A stretch of 64,000 nt of DNA, taken from the NCBI GenBank assembly GCA_016719815.1, contig JADJYK010000010.1, positions 1 through 64,000 on the forward strand, written 5' to 3'. Shown here piece by piece: positions 30,901 through 40,696 of the stretch. The notes beneath the pieces were generated by a model that saw only the letters and a list, made by a program, of their open reading frames with translations, did no database searches and had not been told where the DNA came from. Source of the stretch: Chitinophagaceae bacterium (lineage in GTDB: Bacteria > Bacteroidota > Bacteroidia > Chitinophagales > Chitinophagaceae). Numbering within the stretch: position 1 is the stretch's first letter; each line of letters opens with the position of its first letter. The translations under genes were made by a program, and so were the position numbers.

Positions 30901-33900
30901 TTGTGCTATTTGCCCAACTGTTGGCAGCCTTACAACGAATCCTCCAGTTGCAGCTTGCGCCAACTCAACTGTAACACTTACAGCATCTGGTCTTACATCA
31001 ATGGGAATTGCATATGGTATTGAGTTTAAAGCGTCACCGGTACCATTGCCTGATCCATATACCGGAGGTTCAGTTATTGCCACAGTACCAAATGCAGGCT
31101 TAACAGGAGGAGGAACAATTGCAACTACAAATGTTATTCCGCCCACACCAGGAACTTTCCACTTGTATGCAGTGCTTACTCCTGCACCGGCTGATCCGGC
31201 CTGCAGGCCGTTTGCAACGCTTAGTGTCGTTGTAAACCCGGTACCAACAGTAGATCCTGTGGCAAACCAGGTGGTTTGTAATAATGAAACAACCACAGCT
31301 ATTAGTTTTACTGGTTCAGTATCCGGCACTAATTATAACTGGACAAATGATATCCCCTCCATTGGCTTAGCAGCAAGCGGCACAGGTGATATAGCAGCAT
31401 TTACGGCAATCAATACAGGTTCCACTCCTGTAATAGCTACGGTTACCGTAACACCCGTTCATTCTTCGACTGTTCCTGTATCAGAAACCTTTGTTTATAC
31501 AGGAGCAATGCAAACATGGACGGTTCCTGCAGGAGTTACCCAAATTAATATTGCAGCAAAAGGTGCACAGGGTGGTTCGAATGCAGGTGGAGTCCCCGGT
31601 GGATTAGGTGGAGAGGCAACAGGTATTTTAAATATTACTCCCGGCCAGGTACTTACCTTATATGTGGGGGGTTCTGATGGCTTTAATGGAGGAGGTTTAG
31701 CTTCTAATACCGGCTGCGCAAGTTCGCTTGCCGGTCACGGAGGCGGAGCGTCTGATATCCGTGTAGGAGGCAGCACCCTTACTGACAGAGTAATTGTTGC
31801 AGCAGGTGGCGGTGGAGCAGGTGGTAACAGGGTTGCTGGTTGTGGCAGAGGTAGTGGCGGTGGTGGTGGTGCCGGTTATTATGGCGGTGGCGGTGGAGCT
31901 GCATGGCCCTACAATTCTGTTATACTACCAACTGGTGGTACACAAACAGCCGGTGGCATCGGTGGGGTTTCTGACTGGAGTGCATTACAACCAGGTAATG
32001 CCGGTCAGGCCGGAAGCTTAGGAGCAGGTGGTAACGGAGGCATTGAAGCAGGATCAAATCAAGCTGGTAGCGGCATGGCCTCATCGGGGGGAACTGGTGG
32101 TGGTTTAACGGGTGCTGACGGACAGTATGCCGGTAATTTCACAGGCCAAAGCGGTGCTGGTGGCTCAAGCTATATCGATGGTGTAACCGGCGGAATAACT
32201 TCAGCCGGAATTAATAGTGGCAATGGTTCAATTGTTATAAGTTATAACTCAGTAGTAACCTGTACCGGTACGCCAGCTTCATTTACAATTACTGTAAATC
32301 CGAAACCTACAATTACACCAGGTGTAAATCCTATTGTATGCGCCGGAACAACCAGCGCATCTCTTCCATATACTGCTACAAATATCAGCAGTGGCGGAAA
32401 TGTTGTATTTTATTCTCAAACAGGCTCCACTTCCAACGGATCCCCATCTCAAAATTTTGAAGCTTCGTTCGATGCATATGATTGTGAATCGGCAGATGAC
32501 TTTACTGTACCACCAAGCGAGACATGGCAGGTGAACAGGGTTTATGTAGAAGGAACCGGAACCGGAACCCCTAACTCCTTTAATGTTATGTTCTATGCAA
32601 ATGCAGGAACATTTCCTGGAGCCGTTATTTCATCGTTTACTAATGTTACCACCTTTACCGGTAGTAACGGAACTTACACAATTACGTTGCCATCCAGTGC
32701 TACACTTCCGGGTGGTAATACATATTGGGTATCTGTACAAAACAACATGGACTTTAATGTAGGTGGTCAGTGGTTCTGGTCAAACTTTGGAACAACTAAT
32801 ATCGGATCAGAATATGCATGGAGAAACCCGGGCGGTGGATTTGGGACATCCTGTTCAGGCTTTGGACCAGGCTCAACTGGTTGTGGCGTTGGAGGCGGTG
32901 TTAGCCGTAACAATGTATTTATTCTTTCTAATACCGGCGGTGCAGGTGGCACATATAGTATTGTATGGAGTGGCCCGGCATTGGCTCAGGGTTTTGTGAA
33001 TGTTACAAATGCAACGCTGCCTGCAAGTCCGATTTCATTGACCCTTCCTGCAGGTGCACTCCCGGGTACTTACACCGGCACTATTACAGTTACAAACGCT
33101 AATGGATGTACAAGTGCACCCGTAGAAACATTTACAGTTACTATTAATCCTATTCCTACAGTTAACAGCGTTTCCAACCAAACGGTATGTAATGGAAACC
33201 CAACAACTGCTGTTTCTTTCAGTGGTACAGTAGCAGGAACCGTTTACAACTGGACTAATGACAACACAAGTATCGGACTGTCTGCCAGTGGTACGGGTAC
33301 TATTGCGGCATTTACGGCTACCAACACCAGTACAACACCGGTTACTGCCACAATTACTGTTACACCAAGTTATACCAATGGGGTAACCTGTACAGGCACA
33401 CCTGTAACTTTCACAATAACAGTTAACCCGACAGCAACTGTTAATACTGTGGCTAACCAGACTGTATGTAGTGGCGCAACCACAACAGCAGTAACATTCA
33501 GCAGTCCAACAACCGGCGGTACCATTATTTACAACTGGACAAACAATGCTCCTTCTATTGGCCTGCCTGCCAGCGGTACTGGTAATATTGCAGCATTTAC
33601 GGCTGCCAACGCCGGTACAGCACCAGTTACGGCAACGATTACTGTTACGCCGGTATTTACAAATGGAGTCAGTTGTAGCGGCACTCCGGTTACTTTTACA
33701 ATAACAGTTAATCCAACCGCAACCGTTAACACTGTTGCAAACCAGGCTGTATGTAATGGCGCAACCACAACAGCAGTAACGTTCAGCAGTCCAACAACTG
33801 GCGGTACTATTGTTTACAACTGGACAAACAATACTCCTTCTATTGGCCTGCCTGCCAGCGGCACAGGTAACATTGCTGCATTTATAGCTACCAATACAGG

Positions 33901-35320
33901 TACAGCACCAGTTACTGCAACAATTACTGTTACCCCGGTCTATACCAACGGAGTAACCTGTACCGGTACCCCGAGAACATTTACAATAACTGTAAATCCA
34001 ATACCGAATGCGGTTGCAACACCCGCCACACAAACCATCTGTTCTAACTCAGCTATGACAACTATAGTACTGTCAGGCAATGTTGCGGGCACAACCTTTA
34101 ACTGGACAAGGGATAATACTACTAATGTAACCGGCATTCCTAATTCAGGCAGCGGTAACATCAACGGAACACCAGTTAATAACACTACAGGACAGCAAAC
34201 GGTAATCTTTACAATTACCCCAACAGCTAATGGTTGCACAGGAACGCCAGTAACTGCTACTGTAGTTATTAATAAGGCTCCAACCATTGTTTGCCCTGCA
34301 AACATTACTGCTCCAAGTGTGGTGGGAGGTTGTACGGCGATTGTGAGTTATACGCCAACCGTAACAGGCAGCCCTGCACCAACACTTACCTATACACTTA
34401 GCGGTGCAACTACCGGAAGTGGTACGGGCAGCGGAAGCGGGTTAGCCTTCACTGTAGGGGTAACCACTGTAACTGTTACAGCTACCAACTCCTGCGGAAC
34501 AGCAAGTTGTTCATTTACTGTAACAATAACTGACAGCCAGTTACCGGTTATCAGCGCACAGCCGGCTAACAGAACCGTGTGTGCAGGCTCTAATGCCACC
34601 TTTAGCGTTACTGCCTCCAACGTAGTATCCTACCAATGGCAAACCTGGAACGGTACCGCCTGGGTTAACATTACTGGCGCCAATACCGCTTCTTATACCG
34701 TTGCTAACGTCGCCTCTTCCATGAACACAAGCAGCTACCGTGTTATTCTTAACGGCCTCTGCACCGTGGTTACTTCCAACCATGCTACCCTGTATGTCAA
34801 CCCGCTGCCCAATATCACTCTTGATGCTGCTCCGGCTGCTACCATCTGGCCTAACCAGACTACCACCATTACTGCAACGGCTACTCCTTCGGGTGGCTCT
34901 TTTGCCTGGACATGGAACGGATCAGCGGTAAGTGGCGTATCCGGGTCTGTTCTCGGGCCGCTGTCGATTGACAAAATCGGCGACTACAGGGTTTCTTATA
35001 CCGACCTTAACGGTTGTGTAAACTCCTCCGCTCTTATCAGTATCACCCCTGCCGCTTCTGATAATAATATATGGGTCTATCCTAACCCCAACACAGGACA
35101 GTTCAATGTCCGCTATTATAATCAGAATGGTGAAAAGGCAACCTTGCGTATTTACAATGCCACCGGACAGGTTGTCTTTGAACAGGCCCTGTCACTGGGC
35201 ATCGCCTACACCAATACACCCGTTAATATCTTCCATGTGGCTGCAGGTGTTTATATCGTTAAGATTGTTAACAGCGAGGGAAGAGCCCTGGCTTCTAGAC
35301 GCATCATCGTCAACCATTAA
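24983..35320 (+). CDS. Giant T9SS-secreted adhesin-like protein (frameshifted)
   Basis: Protein of about 3440 residues, read as one gene. It has the signal peptide MRKLYFLLFTVLFTAISNAQ. Residues ~30-740 form a right-handed beta-helix-like region with repeated NNxxxN/TMYGI rungs. Then come several Ig/PKD-like modules, four almost identical 89-residue repeats (29327-30381), a glycine-rich domain (about 31480-32250) like that of ALK-family proteins, at least three 95-residue PKD-like repeats (33140-34000), an Ig-like domain and a T9SS type A sorting domain (WVYPNPNTGQFNV near the end). The frame is lost three times in 28565-28720; between these points the reading is clearly continuous (GNTTYTLTITDNAS, then VLSTTPGSSCGPSPVSV, then ASLNWYAAVSGG). 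The C-terminal 261 codons and the terminator are almost identical to those of the protein at 45078-52619. Probably a surface adhesin; ligand unknown. Confidence 0.85.
29327..30381 (+). repeat. Four tandem 267-bp repeats in the adhesin gene
   Basis: Exact period of 267 bp (89 codons): AACCGGCGGC starts at 29344, 29611, 29878 and 30145. The copies differ at only a few positions, mostly synonymous, for example CCTGCC/CCTGCT, TTTAAT/TTCAAT and GGAAGC/GGAGGC. Each unit encodes one Ig-like module beginning PAVFNVTGGGNYCSGGSG. The near identity points to recent expansion or homogenisation and makes copy-number change likely. Confidence 0.95.
33140..34000 (+). repeat. Three ~285-bp PKD-like repeats in the adhesin gene
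   Basis: Three 95-residue modules, each with VNxVxNQxVCxGxxTTAV, YNWTNxxxSIGLxASGTG, IAAFxAxNxxTxPVTATITVTP and TPxTFTITVNP. They are clearly diverged at DNA level, so they are older than the 267-bp array. Related single modules occur at about 31240 in this gene and at about 49090 in the second giant gene. Confidence 0.85.
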
Positions 35321-35396
35321 CAGCTTTTCTCCTGCACATACATAACCCTCCGGATTTACCGGAGGGTTTTTTTATCGCAGAACCAAAGGGGAATTA
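34536..35396 (+). repeat. 861-bp direct repeat, copy 1
   Basis: Matches 51835-52695 with three differences that I can find by eye: T/A at 34616, C/T at 35104 and T/A at 35343. It covers the last 261 codons of the adhesin gene (Ig-like domain plus T9SS signal), the stop, the terminator and 20 bases beyond. Identity ends abruptly on both sides. The copies are in the same orientation, 17,299 bases apart. Confidence 0.95.
35344..35373 (+). terminator. Rho-independent terminator of the first giant gene
   Basis: 10-bp stem AACCCTCCGG / CCGGAGGGTT with the loop ATTTA and a T7 tail, 24 bases after the stop. Part of the 861-bp direct repeat. Confidence 0.93.
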
Positions 35397-35531
35397 ACAA
35401 AAGGAGTGGCTTGATGTTATTTGCCGGTATGCTACTTCCCTTTCTTGTGCTGATGCTTGTCATTGTTTTCGCCGGTTTCATTCGGTATCTTGTCATAATA
35501 AGGCTGCTCTCTTTTTTCTTAATAACTGCTC

Positions 35532-35921
35532 ATGAAAAAGATTATACGAAGGTTCATTATTTTGTTCCTGGTATTTGCTTTTACCAGCCCGGTTTCTTTG
35601 TATTCCATTTCATTTTCCCGGTGGCCGTTGTTCCCTCCCGGTGAAATGCTAAAAACAATGAAAGTGACTGATATTGTAAAGATGAAAGCCGGTGATATTA
35701 CACTGCTGACAGGAAAAAAGCTCACCATTACCGAACGGATTTCCTTTTGGATGTTGAAGAAAAAAATGAAAAGAGAAATAGTCAAAAATCCGCAATTAAC
35801 AGTTCAGGAGTTTAAAAAGGCATTAAAAAAAGGAGAAAAGGTTATTCTGATTCTTGTGATAGTAGTGGCGCTGCTGCTGTTTATGCTGATTATTCCGGCA
35901 TTAAGAGGGAAACTGGATTAA
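35532..35921 (+). CDS. Small two-helix membrane protein of unknown function
   Basis: 129 residues from ATG 35532. The N-terminal hydrophobic helix (RRFIILFLVFAFTSPVSLYS) could be a signal peptide or anchor. A basic central region (KMKAGDITLLTGKKLTITERISFWMLKKKMKRE, given here only as a landmark from about residue 53) comes next, and a second transmembrane helix (VILILVIVVALLLFMLIIPAL) lies near the C terminus. I recognise no named family, though the ITLLTGKKLT block looks conserved. It lies just outside the adhesin terminator and is convergent with the truncated PhyH gene, 81 bases away. Confidence 0.68.
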   Translation: MKKIIRRFIILFLVFAFTSPVSLYSISFSRWPLFPPGEMLKTMKVTDIVKMKAGDITLLTGKKLTITERISFWMLKKKMKREIVKNPQLTVQEFKKALKKGEKVILILVIVVALLLFMLIIPALRGKLD

Positions 35922-36002
35922 TCCCAAGCAATTACTTCATTTATTGACCAACTGATTTTCCAAACAATAGGCTGATGGCTTTGCATGTATGGGTAACTTA
36001 TA

Positions 36003-36596
36003 TCAGTGTGCCAACATCATGTCATGAATAAGTACATCGCCAGCCTTCATGGCCACCTCAATGCATGGTTCTTTGCTCAATTCACAAATTGAGCGATTAT
36101 CCAGATGACTGCCCGGTACCACTTTTAATGCGCCGTCTCCCACTTCCACATCATCAAGGTAAATACCCATTGTAAAACAATTTCCACTACGCTGGTGTCG
36201 CATATCCTGATGCCAGAGAACAGGCAACTCATCGCCCCTGTTTTTATTTACAGCAAACTCCTGTATCAGAAAAAAGTCAGTGCCGCAAATTGTTTCTGCA
36301 ATACTCAGCACAGAAGGATATCCAAGCAATTCAAGACAGGCAAAATTTCCCTTGTTGCAAACATTTTCTAAGTTGGTAACATACATCTGACCCTTGTTCT
36401 GCACCACTACTTTGTCTGTTGTGTCGGAAGGGTCCATCAAGAAATCAAATAACTGACGCAGCCGCTGAATTAAATTCGCCGGAATTATAGCAGGAATAGG
36501 CAGAAAGCCTTCTTTACAAAACAGATCATATCCTTCCTGCGAAATGACATTAATATTATGTGGCGACAAATACATGGCGTTATTGATTATATCCAT
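36003..36596 (-). CDS. PhyH-family 2OG-Fe(II) oxygenase, C-terminally truncated
   Basis: 197-residue protein of the phytanoyl-CoA dioxygenase family. Seen: FCKEGFLPIPAIIP near the N terminus, the FLIQEFAVNK strand, VLWHQDMR with the Fe ligands His and Asp (H-x-D), GDGALKVVPGSH, and GDVLIHDMMLAH, where the last His is the distal Fe ligand. The protein stops right at that His. The family's following Ser/Asn and the 2OG-anchoring Arg are missing, and no other frame downstream supplies them. So it is either a truncated, probably inactive copy, or it evolved another way to hold 2OG. It overlaps the end of the upstream PhyH gene by ten bases, so the two are translationally coupled. Confidence 0.75.
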   Translation of the reverse strand: MDIINNAMYLSPHNINVISQEGYDLFCKEGFLPIPAIIPANLIQRLRQLFDFLMDPSDTTDKVVVQNKGQMYVTNLENVCNKGNFACLELLGYPSVLSIAETICGTDFFLIQEFAVNKNRGDELPVLWHQDMRHQRSGNCFTMGIYLDDVEVGDGALKVVPGSHLDNRSICELSKEPCIEVAMKAGDVLIHDMMLAH

Positions 36597-37615
36597 TTTT
36601 CTCTTACTTCCATATCAAGTGGGGCATAATTGATATATTGAACAAACCGGGGAACCATGGAAGTGTTCGCACAGCTGCCATGGGGCAACGCATGATGCCA
36701 GATAATAAAATCTCCGGCATGAGCAGCGATGGAACATGGGCCAAGGTCAGCAATAACTTTTTCATCTCTCGGATTGGTATCAGGCGGAAGATTATTCAGC
36801 CATTCTTCTACTTTAGTATGAAAACCCGGAACCAGCGTAAATGCCCCCTGATCAGATGCTGTATCCGTCAGGTATAGAATACCTTGCAGGCCAAATGGAA
36901 TGGGCAGTTGTAAACTCACATCCCAATGCATACGAGGCCCCGGAAATTTCCAAAATGATGTTTCCGGAGGATTAAATCCCACCCTGTCTGTATTTACCCA
37001 AATATCTTTTCTTCCCCAAAGTTGTTCATATGCTTTTTTTATTTTGGGAGAATGCCTGTTCTTTTCCAATAACGGGCTCTGAAACAATTGAACCATGATA
37101 CCTTGTTTGCCGGGATGCGGATTATACCAGCCAGAAGGGTCATCCTGATCTATTTCAATATAATCACAAATTAATTTTACTGTTGCTTTACAATCCTCTT
37201 TTGATACGGCATCGCGGATGATAACATAACCATTCCTGTCCCAAAAATCCAAATCATTTTCAGATAATGTTAATTCAATATTTGCGGTATCTGCTGGCAA
37301 TGTCTGGCTGGTAATAAACCTGTTGAATGCATTAATTTTTACAATATCATACTCCCCTTTAACCGTGGTTTCCACCCACTTCTCAAAAGAAGCGAAACTA
37401 TCTGCCCCATTATATAGCTGTACAATGGTTTGTTCTATACCAAGACCCAGCGCCGCTAAGAGTGCATTGTCTGTATTCCATTCCTCAAAAAATGCATCAT
37501 TTGCCAGTTTTCCTGATTTTCGCATCTGTCCCTTTTCCCAATACCGCTTCAGGTGCATAATACCCAACCGGCCTGTGTCAGACGAAGGAGATAAATGCTG
37601 AATATTGCTGGACAT
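36587..37615 (-). CDS. PhyH-family 2OG-Fe(II) oxygenase
   Basis: 342-residue phytanoyl-CoA dioxygenase-like enzyme with a complete active site. The Fe ligands His230 and Asp232 lie in RMHWDVSLQ. After GAFTLVPGFH and GDFIIWHHALPHGS (distal His), the candidate 2OG Arg lies in SMVPRFVQYIN. An extra N-terminal region of about 110 residues (MHLKRYWEKGQ, then FASFEKWVETTV) precedes the double-stranded beta helix. Substrates of the family range from lipids to amino acids and antibiotic scaffolds. First gene of a two-gene minus-strand operon with the truncated PhyH, divergent from the HEXXH gene. Confidence 0.85.
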   Translation of the reverse strand: MSSNIQHLSPSSDTGRLGIMHLKRYWEKGQMRKSGKLANDAFFEEWNTDNALLAALGLGIEQTIVQLYNGADSFASFEKWVETTVKGEYDIVKINAFNRFITSQTLPADTANIELTLSENDLDFWDRNGYVIIRDAVSKEDCKATVKLICDYIEIDQDDPSGWYNPHPGKQGIMVQLFQSPLLEKNRHSPKIKKAYEQLWGRKDIWVNTDRVGFNPPETSFWKFPGPRMHWDVSLQLPIPFGLQGILYLTDTASDQGAFTLVPGFHTKVEEWLNNLPPDTNPRDEKVIADLGPCSIAAHAGDFIIWHHALPHGSCANTSMVPRFVQYINYAPLDMEVREKWI

Positions 37616-37691
37616 GTTTTAACTAACCTGTTTTATCCGTATGAAAATAAACTTACATTTACAAATAACCATAAAAAGTTGTATTGTCAGA

Positions 37692-38210
37692 ATGATTGCT
37701 GCTCCCATATCTACAGATACATTGCTGCTTGAAAAAGCAACCGGCTTTTTGCAATCCATTGGCATCTCTGTTCATTTTATGCCACTGGATGATAATTGTT
37801 TTTTGCCAGGAATAAGTATCATCAACGGAGAAATAGTTGTTGACCTGCAAAGGTTAAAATATCCAGGCGATATATTACATGAGGCCGGACATATTGCGAT
37901 AGTTCCTCCGGCAGAAAGGCAATTATTAAGTGCAAAAAGTATTGCGGCAAGAGAACAGCGGGAAGCGGAAGAAATGATGGCTATTGCATGGAGCTATGCA
38001 GCCTGCGTACATTTAGATATTGATGCATCTTTTGTATTTCATAATCATGGATATAAAAACGGGGGCAGCAGTATTGCAGAAAACTTTAAACAGGGCCAAT
38101 ATTTTGGGGTGCCGATGCTGCAGTGGATAGGAATAGCGTTTGAGAAGCCTGATGCATCCGAGCCGGGCAGGGCTGTATACCCGGCAATGCACAAATGGAT
38201 GCGGGACTAG
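37692..38210 (+). CDS. HEXXH-motif protein of unknown function
   Basis: 172 residues from ATG 37692 (MIAAPISTDTLLLEKATGF); an in-frame ATG at 37641 adds 17 residues without homology cues. The striking feature is DILHEAGHIAIVP, with His63-Glu64-x-x-His67, a zincin-type metal-binding motif. It is preceded by GISIINGEIVVDLQRLKYPGD and followed, about 20-30 residues on, by acidic residues (QREAEEMMAIAWSY) that could supply the third ligand (Glu). There is no signal peptide, so it is cytoplasmic. It could be a small metallopeptidase, for example for leader removal, or a structural zinc protein. It is 35 bases upstream of the PKHD oxygenase on the same strand. Confidence 0.68.
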   Translation: MIAAPISTDTLLLEKATGFLQSIGISVHFMPLDDNCFLPGISIINGEIVVDLQRLKYPGDILHEAGHIAIVPPAERQLLSAKSIAAREQREAEEMMAIAWSYAACVHLDIDASFVFHNHGYKNGGSSIAENFKQGQYFGVPMLQWIGIAFEKPDASEPGRAVYPAMHKWMRD

Positions 38211-38244
38211 CATTAACAATTAATAAAACAGAAACATCAAAGTT

Positions 38245-38922
38245 ATGAGCCAGCAATTTCATCACATACCCGCATTACTAAAAGCGGAAGAAATGACCGC
38301 TATTGAAAAGTTAATCAGCGAGTCTTCTTTCAGAGATGGAAAAGATACTGCCACTATGACAGCGAGAGAAGTGAAAAACAATTTTCAACTGGACACATCA
38401 TCATCGGGTTATATACAGATTCAATCGATCATATCAGGTGCAATTCAATCCAGTCCGTATTTTCAAATAGCGTCGCAACCAAAAACAGTTCACCCCTTTC
38501 TTATTAGCAAATATACAGTTGGTAAGTATTATGGTTGGCATGTGGACAGTCCGATAATGGGTATACCAGCTATTCGTACTGATATGGCGATGACAATTTT
38601 TTTGAGCGACCCTGCAACTTATGAGGGTGGAGAGCTGGTTATACAAACAACAGCGGGACCTGTAGCAATGAAGCCCTCAAAAGGCGATGCAGTATTGTAT
38701 CCCTGCCAGTTTCTACATTATGTAAATGAAGTGAAAAGCGGTGAAAGGGTTGCTGCCATTACGTGGATTCAAAGCAATATACAGTCATCAGAGCAGCGAC
38801 AATTATTATTCGAGTTAAACCAGGTACATGCACTTTTAAATCAAAAAGAAAAGCATGCACCTGAAACTAATCTGCTACTGCAAGTTTATTCCAATTTATT
38901 CAGGATGTGGGCTGATGTTTAA
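38245..38922 (+). CDS. PKHD-type 2OG-Fe(II) oxygenase (PiuC/YbiX-like)
   Basis: 225-residue Fe2+-dependent dioxygenase of the prolyl-4-hydroxylase superfamily. Motifs: KYTVGKYYGWHVDSP with Fe ligands His99 and Asp101, TYEGGELVI, KGDAVLYPCQFLHYVNEV with distal His158, and GERVAAITW with the 2OG-anchoring Arg168. All are intact and spaced as in E. coli YbiX. YbiX/PiuC enzymes are linked to iron-siderophore metabolism, but no siderophore receptor is nearby. Here the context is a cluster of other oxygenases, so another substrate is likely. It follows the HEXXH gene and is convergent, overlapping by four bases, with the sulfotransferase gene. Confidence 0.88.
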   Translation: MSQQFHHIPALLKAEEMTAIEKLISESSFRDGKDTATMTAREVKNNFQLDTSSSGYIQIQSIISGAIQSSPYFQIASQPKTVHPFLISKYTVGKYYGWHVDSPIMGIPAIRTDMAMTIFLSDPATYEGGELVIQTTAGPVAMKPSKGDAVLYPCQFLHYVNEVKSGERVAAITWIQSNIQSSEQRQLLFELNQVHALLNQKEKHAPETNLLLQVYSNLFRMWADV

Positions 38923-39890
38923 AAATTAGCAATTCTTATTTTTTCTGCTTCTGTATACAAACGGACCGCCTCTTCCAATAAAAGGGGAGAGGGTTCCTGT
39001 AATGATGTTTCTGAAAATGCCTGTCCGGGATATTTTCCGTGAAATTCCGATCGCTGTTGCATGGCAGCAATTTCTTCTTTCATTAAAACAACTCCTGCAA
39101 ACGATGTTATTTCTTCCATTACTGCAATAGCTCCCTGATTGTAATTTACTGCAATGGTTTTTCTATCTGTCTGCAGAATATCAATAATCTTTTGAAAATA
39201 CCCTTCCAGCACTTTGGCCAGGTACCCGTCCAGTGATAGTTGTATGATATGTTCTGCGTCTAGGTTAAAGATAGCAGGCTCTACCACACCGGGTACTGCA
39301 TGCATACCCCGGTTTTTTTGTTGTGAAAGAAGTACTTCTGCCGGGTTACGGTACAAAAAAATAAATGGTGTGTGCGGATACAGCTGCCGTAGTGAATGAT
39401 AAAAATGAATATGCCAGCTGTCTGTTTTTATAAATACTCTTTTTTGTTTTTCATTTCGTCTTGCACTGTATAGCCCAACTGCCGCCTTAAGCAATGATAA
39501 TACATCCCTCTGTTGCCTGAATCCAAAGCGGAGCAATTCGTCAAAGAATGGCACTTCGGACAAAACGATGTTTTCGGCGTTAATACCAAGCAGTTGCGAA
39601 ACAAGTGTGGATCCGCATCTTGATACATGAAAAATAAACGCTGCCGGAGGAATAACTTCCATCTGTTCGGCCCATTCTTCCAATATAGCTGTATTACCTA
39701 CACTTCTGTGAAGCTTTGAATTTGGCGATAGCTGCCGGCATTTTGCAATAGTATCGGAAAAAAAGGGTTCTGTAATCGGTGCATCTCCAAGGTAAATCCA
39801 GCGGCAAAGCGGTTCATTACTGCTTTCTTCCAGCCGGTACGGAACCCAGTTTTTAAGCGCTTCGGCTATTGTACTGATCTTAGTTTTCAA
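38919..39890 (-). CDS. Sulfotransferase-family protein
   Basis: 323-residue P-loop protein. The 5'-PSB loop for PAPS is FIFHVSRCGSTLVSQLL at residues 85-101, and the 3'-PB motif is TPFIFLYRNPAEVLLSQ at about 174-190. This pair defines cytosolic-type sulfotransferases, which move sulfate from PAPS to a hydroxyl or amine. A leading domain of about 80 residues (RWIYLGDAPITEPFFSD) is unusual for small-molecule enzymes and resembles Bacteroidota and cyanobacterial homologues found beside Asp/Asn hydroxylase-like genes. Last of three minus-strand genes (degenerate metallophosphatase, Asp/Asn hydroxylase-like, sulfotransferase). Likely acts on a product of the neighbouring hydroxylases (inference). 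Confidence 0.82.
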   Translation of the reverse strand: MKTKISTIAEALKNWVPYRLEESSNEPLCRWIYLGDAPITEPFFSDTIAKCRQLSPNSKLHRSVGNTAILEEWAEQMEVIPPAAFIFHVSRCGSTLVSQLLGINAENIVLSEVPFFDELLRFGFRQQRDVLSLLKAAVGLYSARRNEKQKRVFIKTDSWHIHFYHSLRQLYPHTPFIFLYRNPAEVLLSQQKNRGMHAVPGVVEPAIFNLDAEHIIQLSLDGYLAKVLEGYFQKIIDILQTDRKTIAVNYNQGAIAVMEEITSFAGVVLMKEEIAAMQQRSEFHGKYPGQAFSETSLQEPSPLLLEEAVRLYTEAEKIRIANF

Positions 39891-39973
39891 TCTGCACTTC
39901 TATTTGAAACGGCATTATTACTATGCTAATGCCGGGGAGATACTTTATATAATTATTTTCAATATTACTGTTA

Positions 39974-40684
39974 CTAAACTCCCGACAGCTGATTTATTGA
40001 CGCTTCCATTTCTTCGGCTAGTTTGTTGGCCGTTTCTGTATTCAGTAACCTGAGCTGTGCTATGATCTGCAGTTTTGTATCATCGCCAAAACCGGGCTCT
40101 TCAATTTCCTTTTTGTGCAAGCCTGGTTGCGCAAAGAGATTTTTAACCCATTCATTTACTACAGCGTCAATAACAAGATGAATTCTTGCTGCGTTGCTGT
40201 TATTATTTATTGCATGTGGCAGGTTAAAATTCATATACCAACACTCGCCTTCCCGTAAATTGAATTTTTCATTATCAAGTAAAAACGCCACTTTATCATT
40301 TGTAACGATTGGAATATGAATCCGAACTTCACCTTTTTCAAAACAGAGTTCTGCATCACGGTGTTCTTTAATAACTGAACCAGCATTCAGTTTTAATAAT
40401 CTTACTGCTTTTATTGGACATTGAAAAGTGGCTAAAACTTCTTTAAAGCAATTACTTCTCTGAAGGAAAATTGTATCGGCATATTCGGCATCCTCAAAAG
40501 GCGAAATGATAACATCATCCGGCCGGCCTCCAACACTCCTCAGAGGAATAGCACTCCATTCTCCTTCATAATGCATGGTTTGATAATGAAACAGCCAACT
40601 TTCGCCAGTCAGCAGGCTAACTTCCTGTTGTAACCGTTTTACATCAAACGTATACGGCAGGCGTATATACTTTAATACCAGCAT
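39974..40684 (-). CDS. Aspartyl/asparaginyl beta-hydroxylase-like oxygenase
   Basis: 236-residue protein with a PF05118-type domain: KLNAGSVIKEHRDAEL with Fe ligands His108 and Asp110, then RIHIPI, NLREGECWYMNFNLPHAINN with distal His157, and AARIHLVID with the 2OG-anchoring Arg167. The order and spacing match aspartyl/asparaginyl beta-hydroxylase (LpxO/AspH superfamily). The C-terminal ~55 residues (LLNTETANKLAEEMEASINQL) form an extra helical tail. There is no signal peptide or transmembrane helix, unlike LpxO, so a cytoplasmic substrate, protein or free amino acid, is likely. It lies 83 bases upstream of the sulfotransferase gene and 12 bases downstream of the metallophosphatase-like gene. 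Confidence 0.87.
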   Translation of the reverse strand: MLVLKYIRLPYTFDVKRLQQEVSLLTGESWLFHYQTMHYEGEWSAIPLRSVGGRPDDVIISPFEDAEYADTIFLQRSNCFKEVLATFQCPIKAVRLLKLNAGSVIKEHRDAELCFEKGEVRIHIPIVTNDKVAFLLDNEKFNLREGECWYMNFNLPHAINNNSNAARIHLVIDAVVNEWVKNLFAQPGLHKKEIEEPGFGDDTKLQIIAQLRLLNTETANKLAEEMEASINQLSGV

Positions 40685-40696
40685 CTGCGAAGTTTC

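Noticed and set aside
30862..34305. Long minus-strand frames opposite the giant genes (here and at 49545-50779)
   Set aside because: They arise from the Thr/Val/Gly-rich codon use of the plus-strand repeats. Their products are low-complexity shadows without starts or motifs.
36003..37615. The two PhyH frames as one frameshifted gene
   Set aside because: Each carries its own full H-x-D and distal-His set, and they overlap by only ten bases. They are two separate oxygenase genes.
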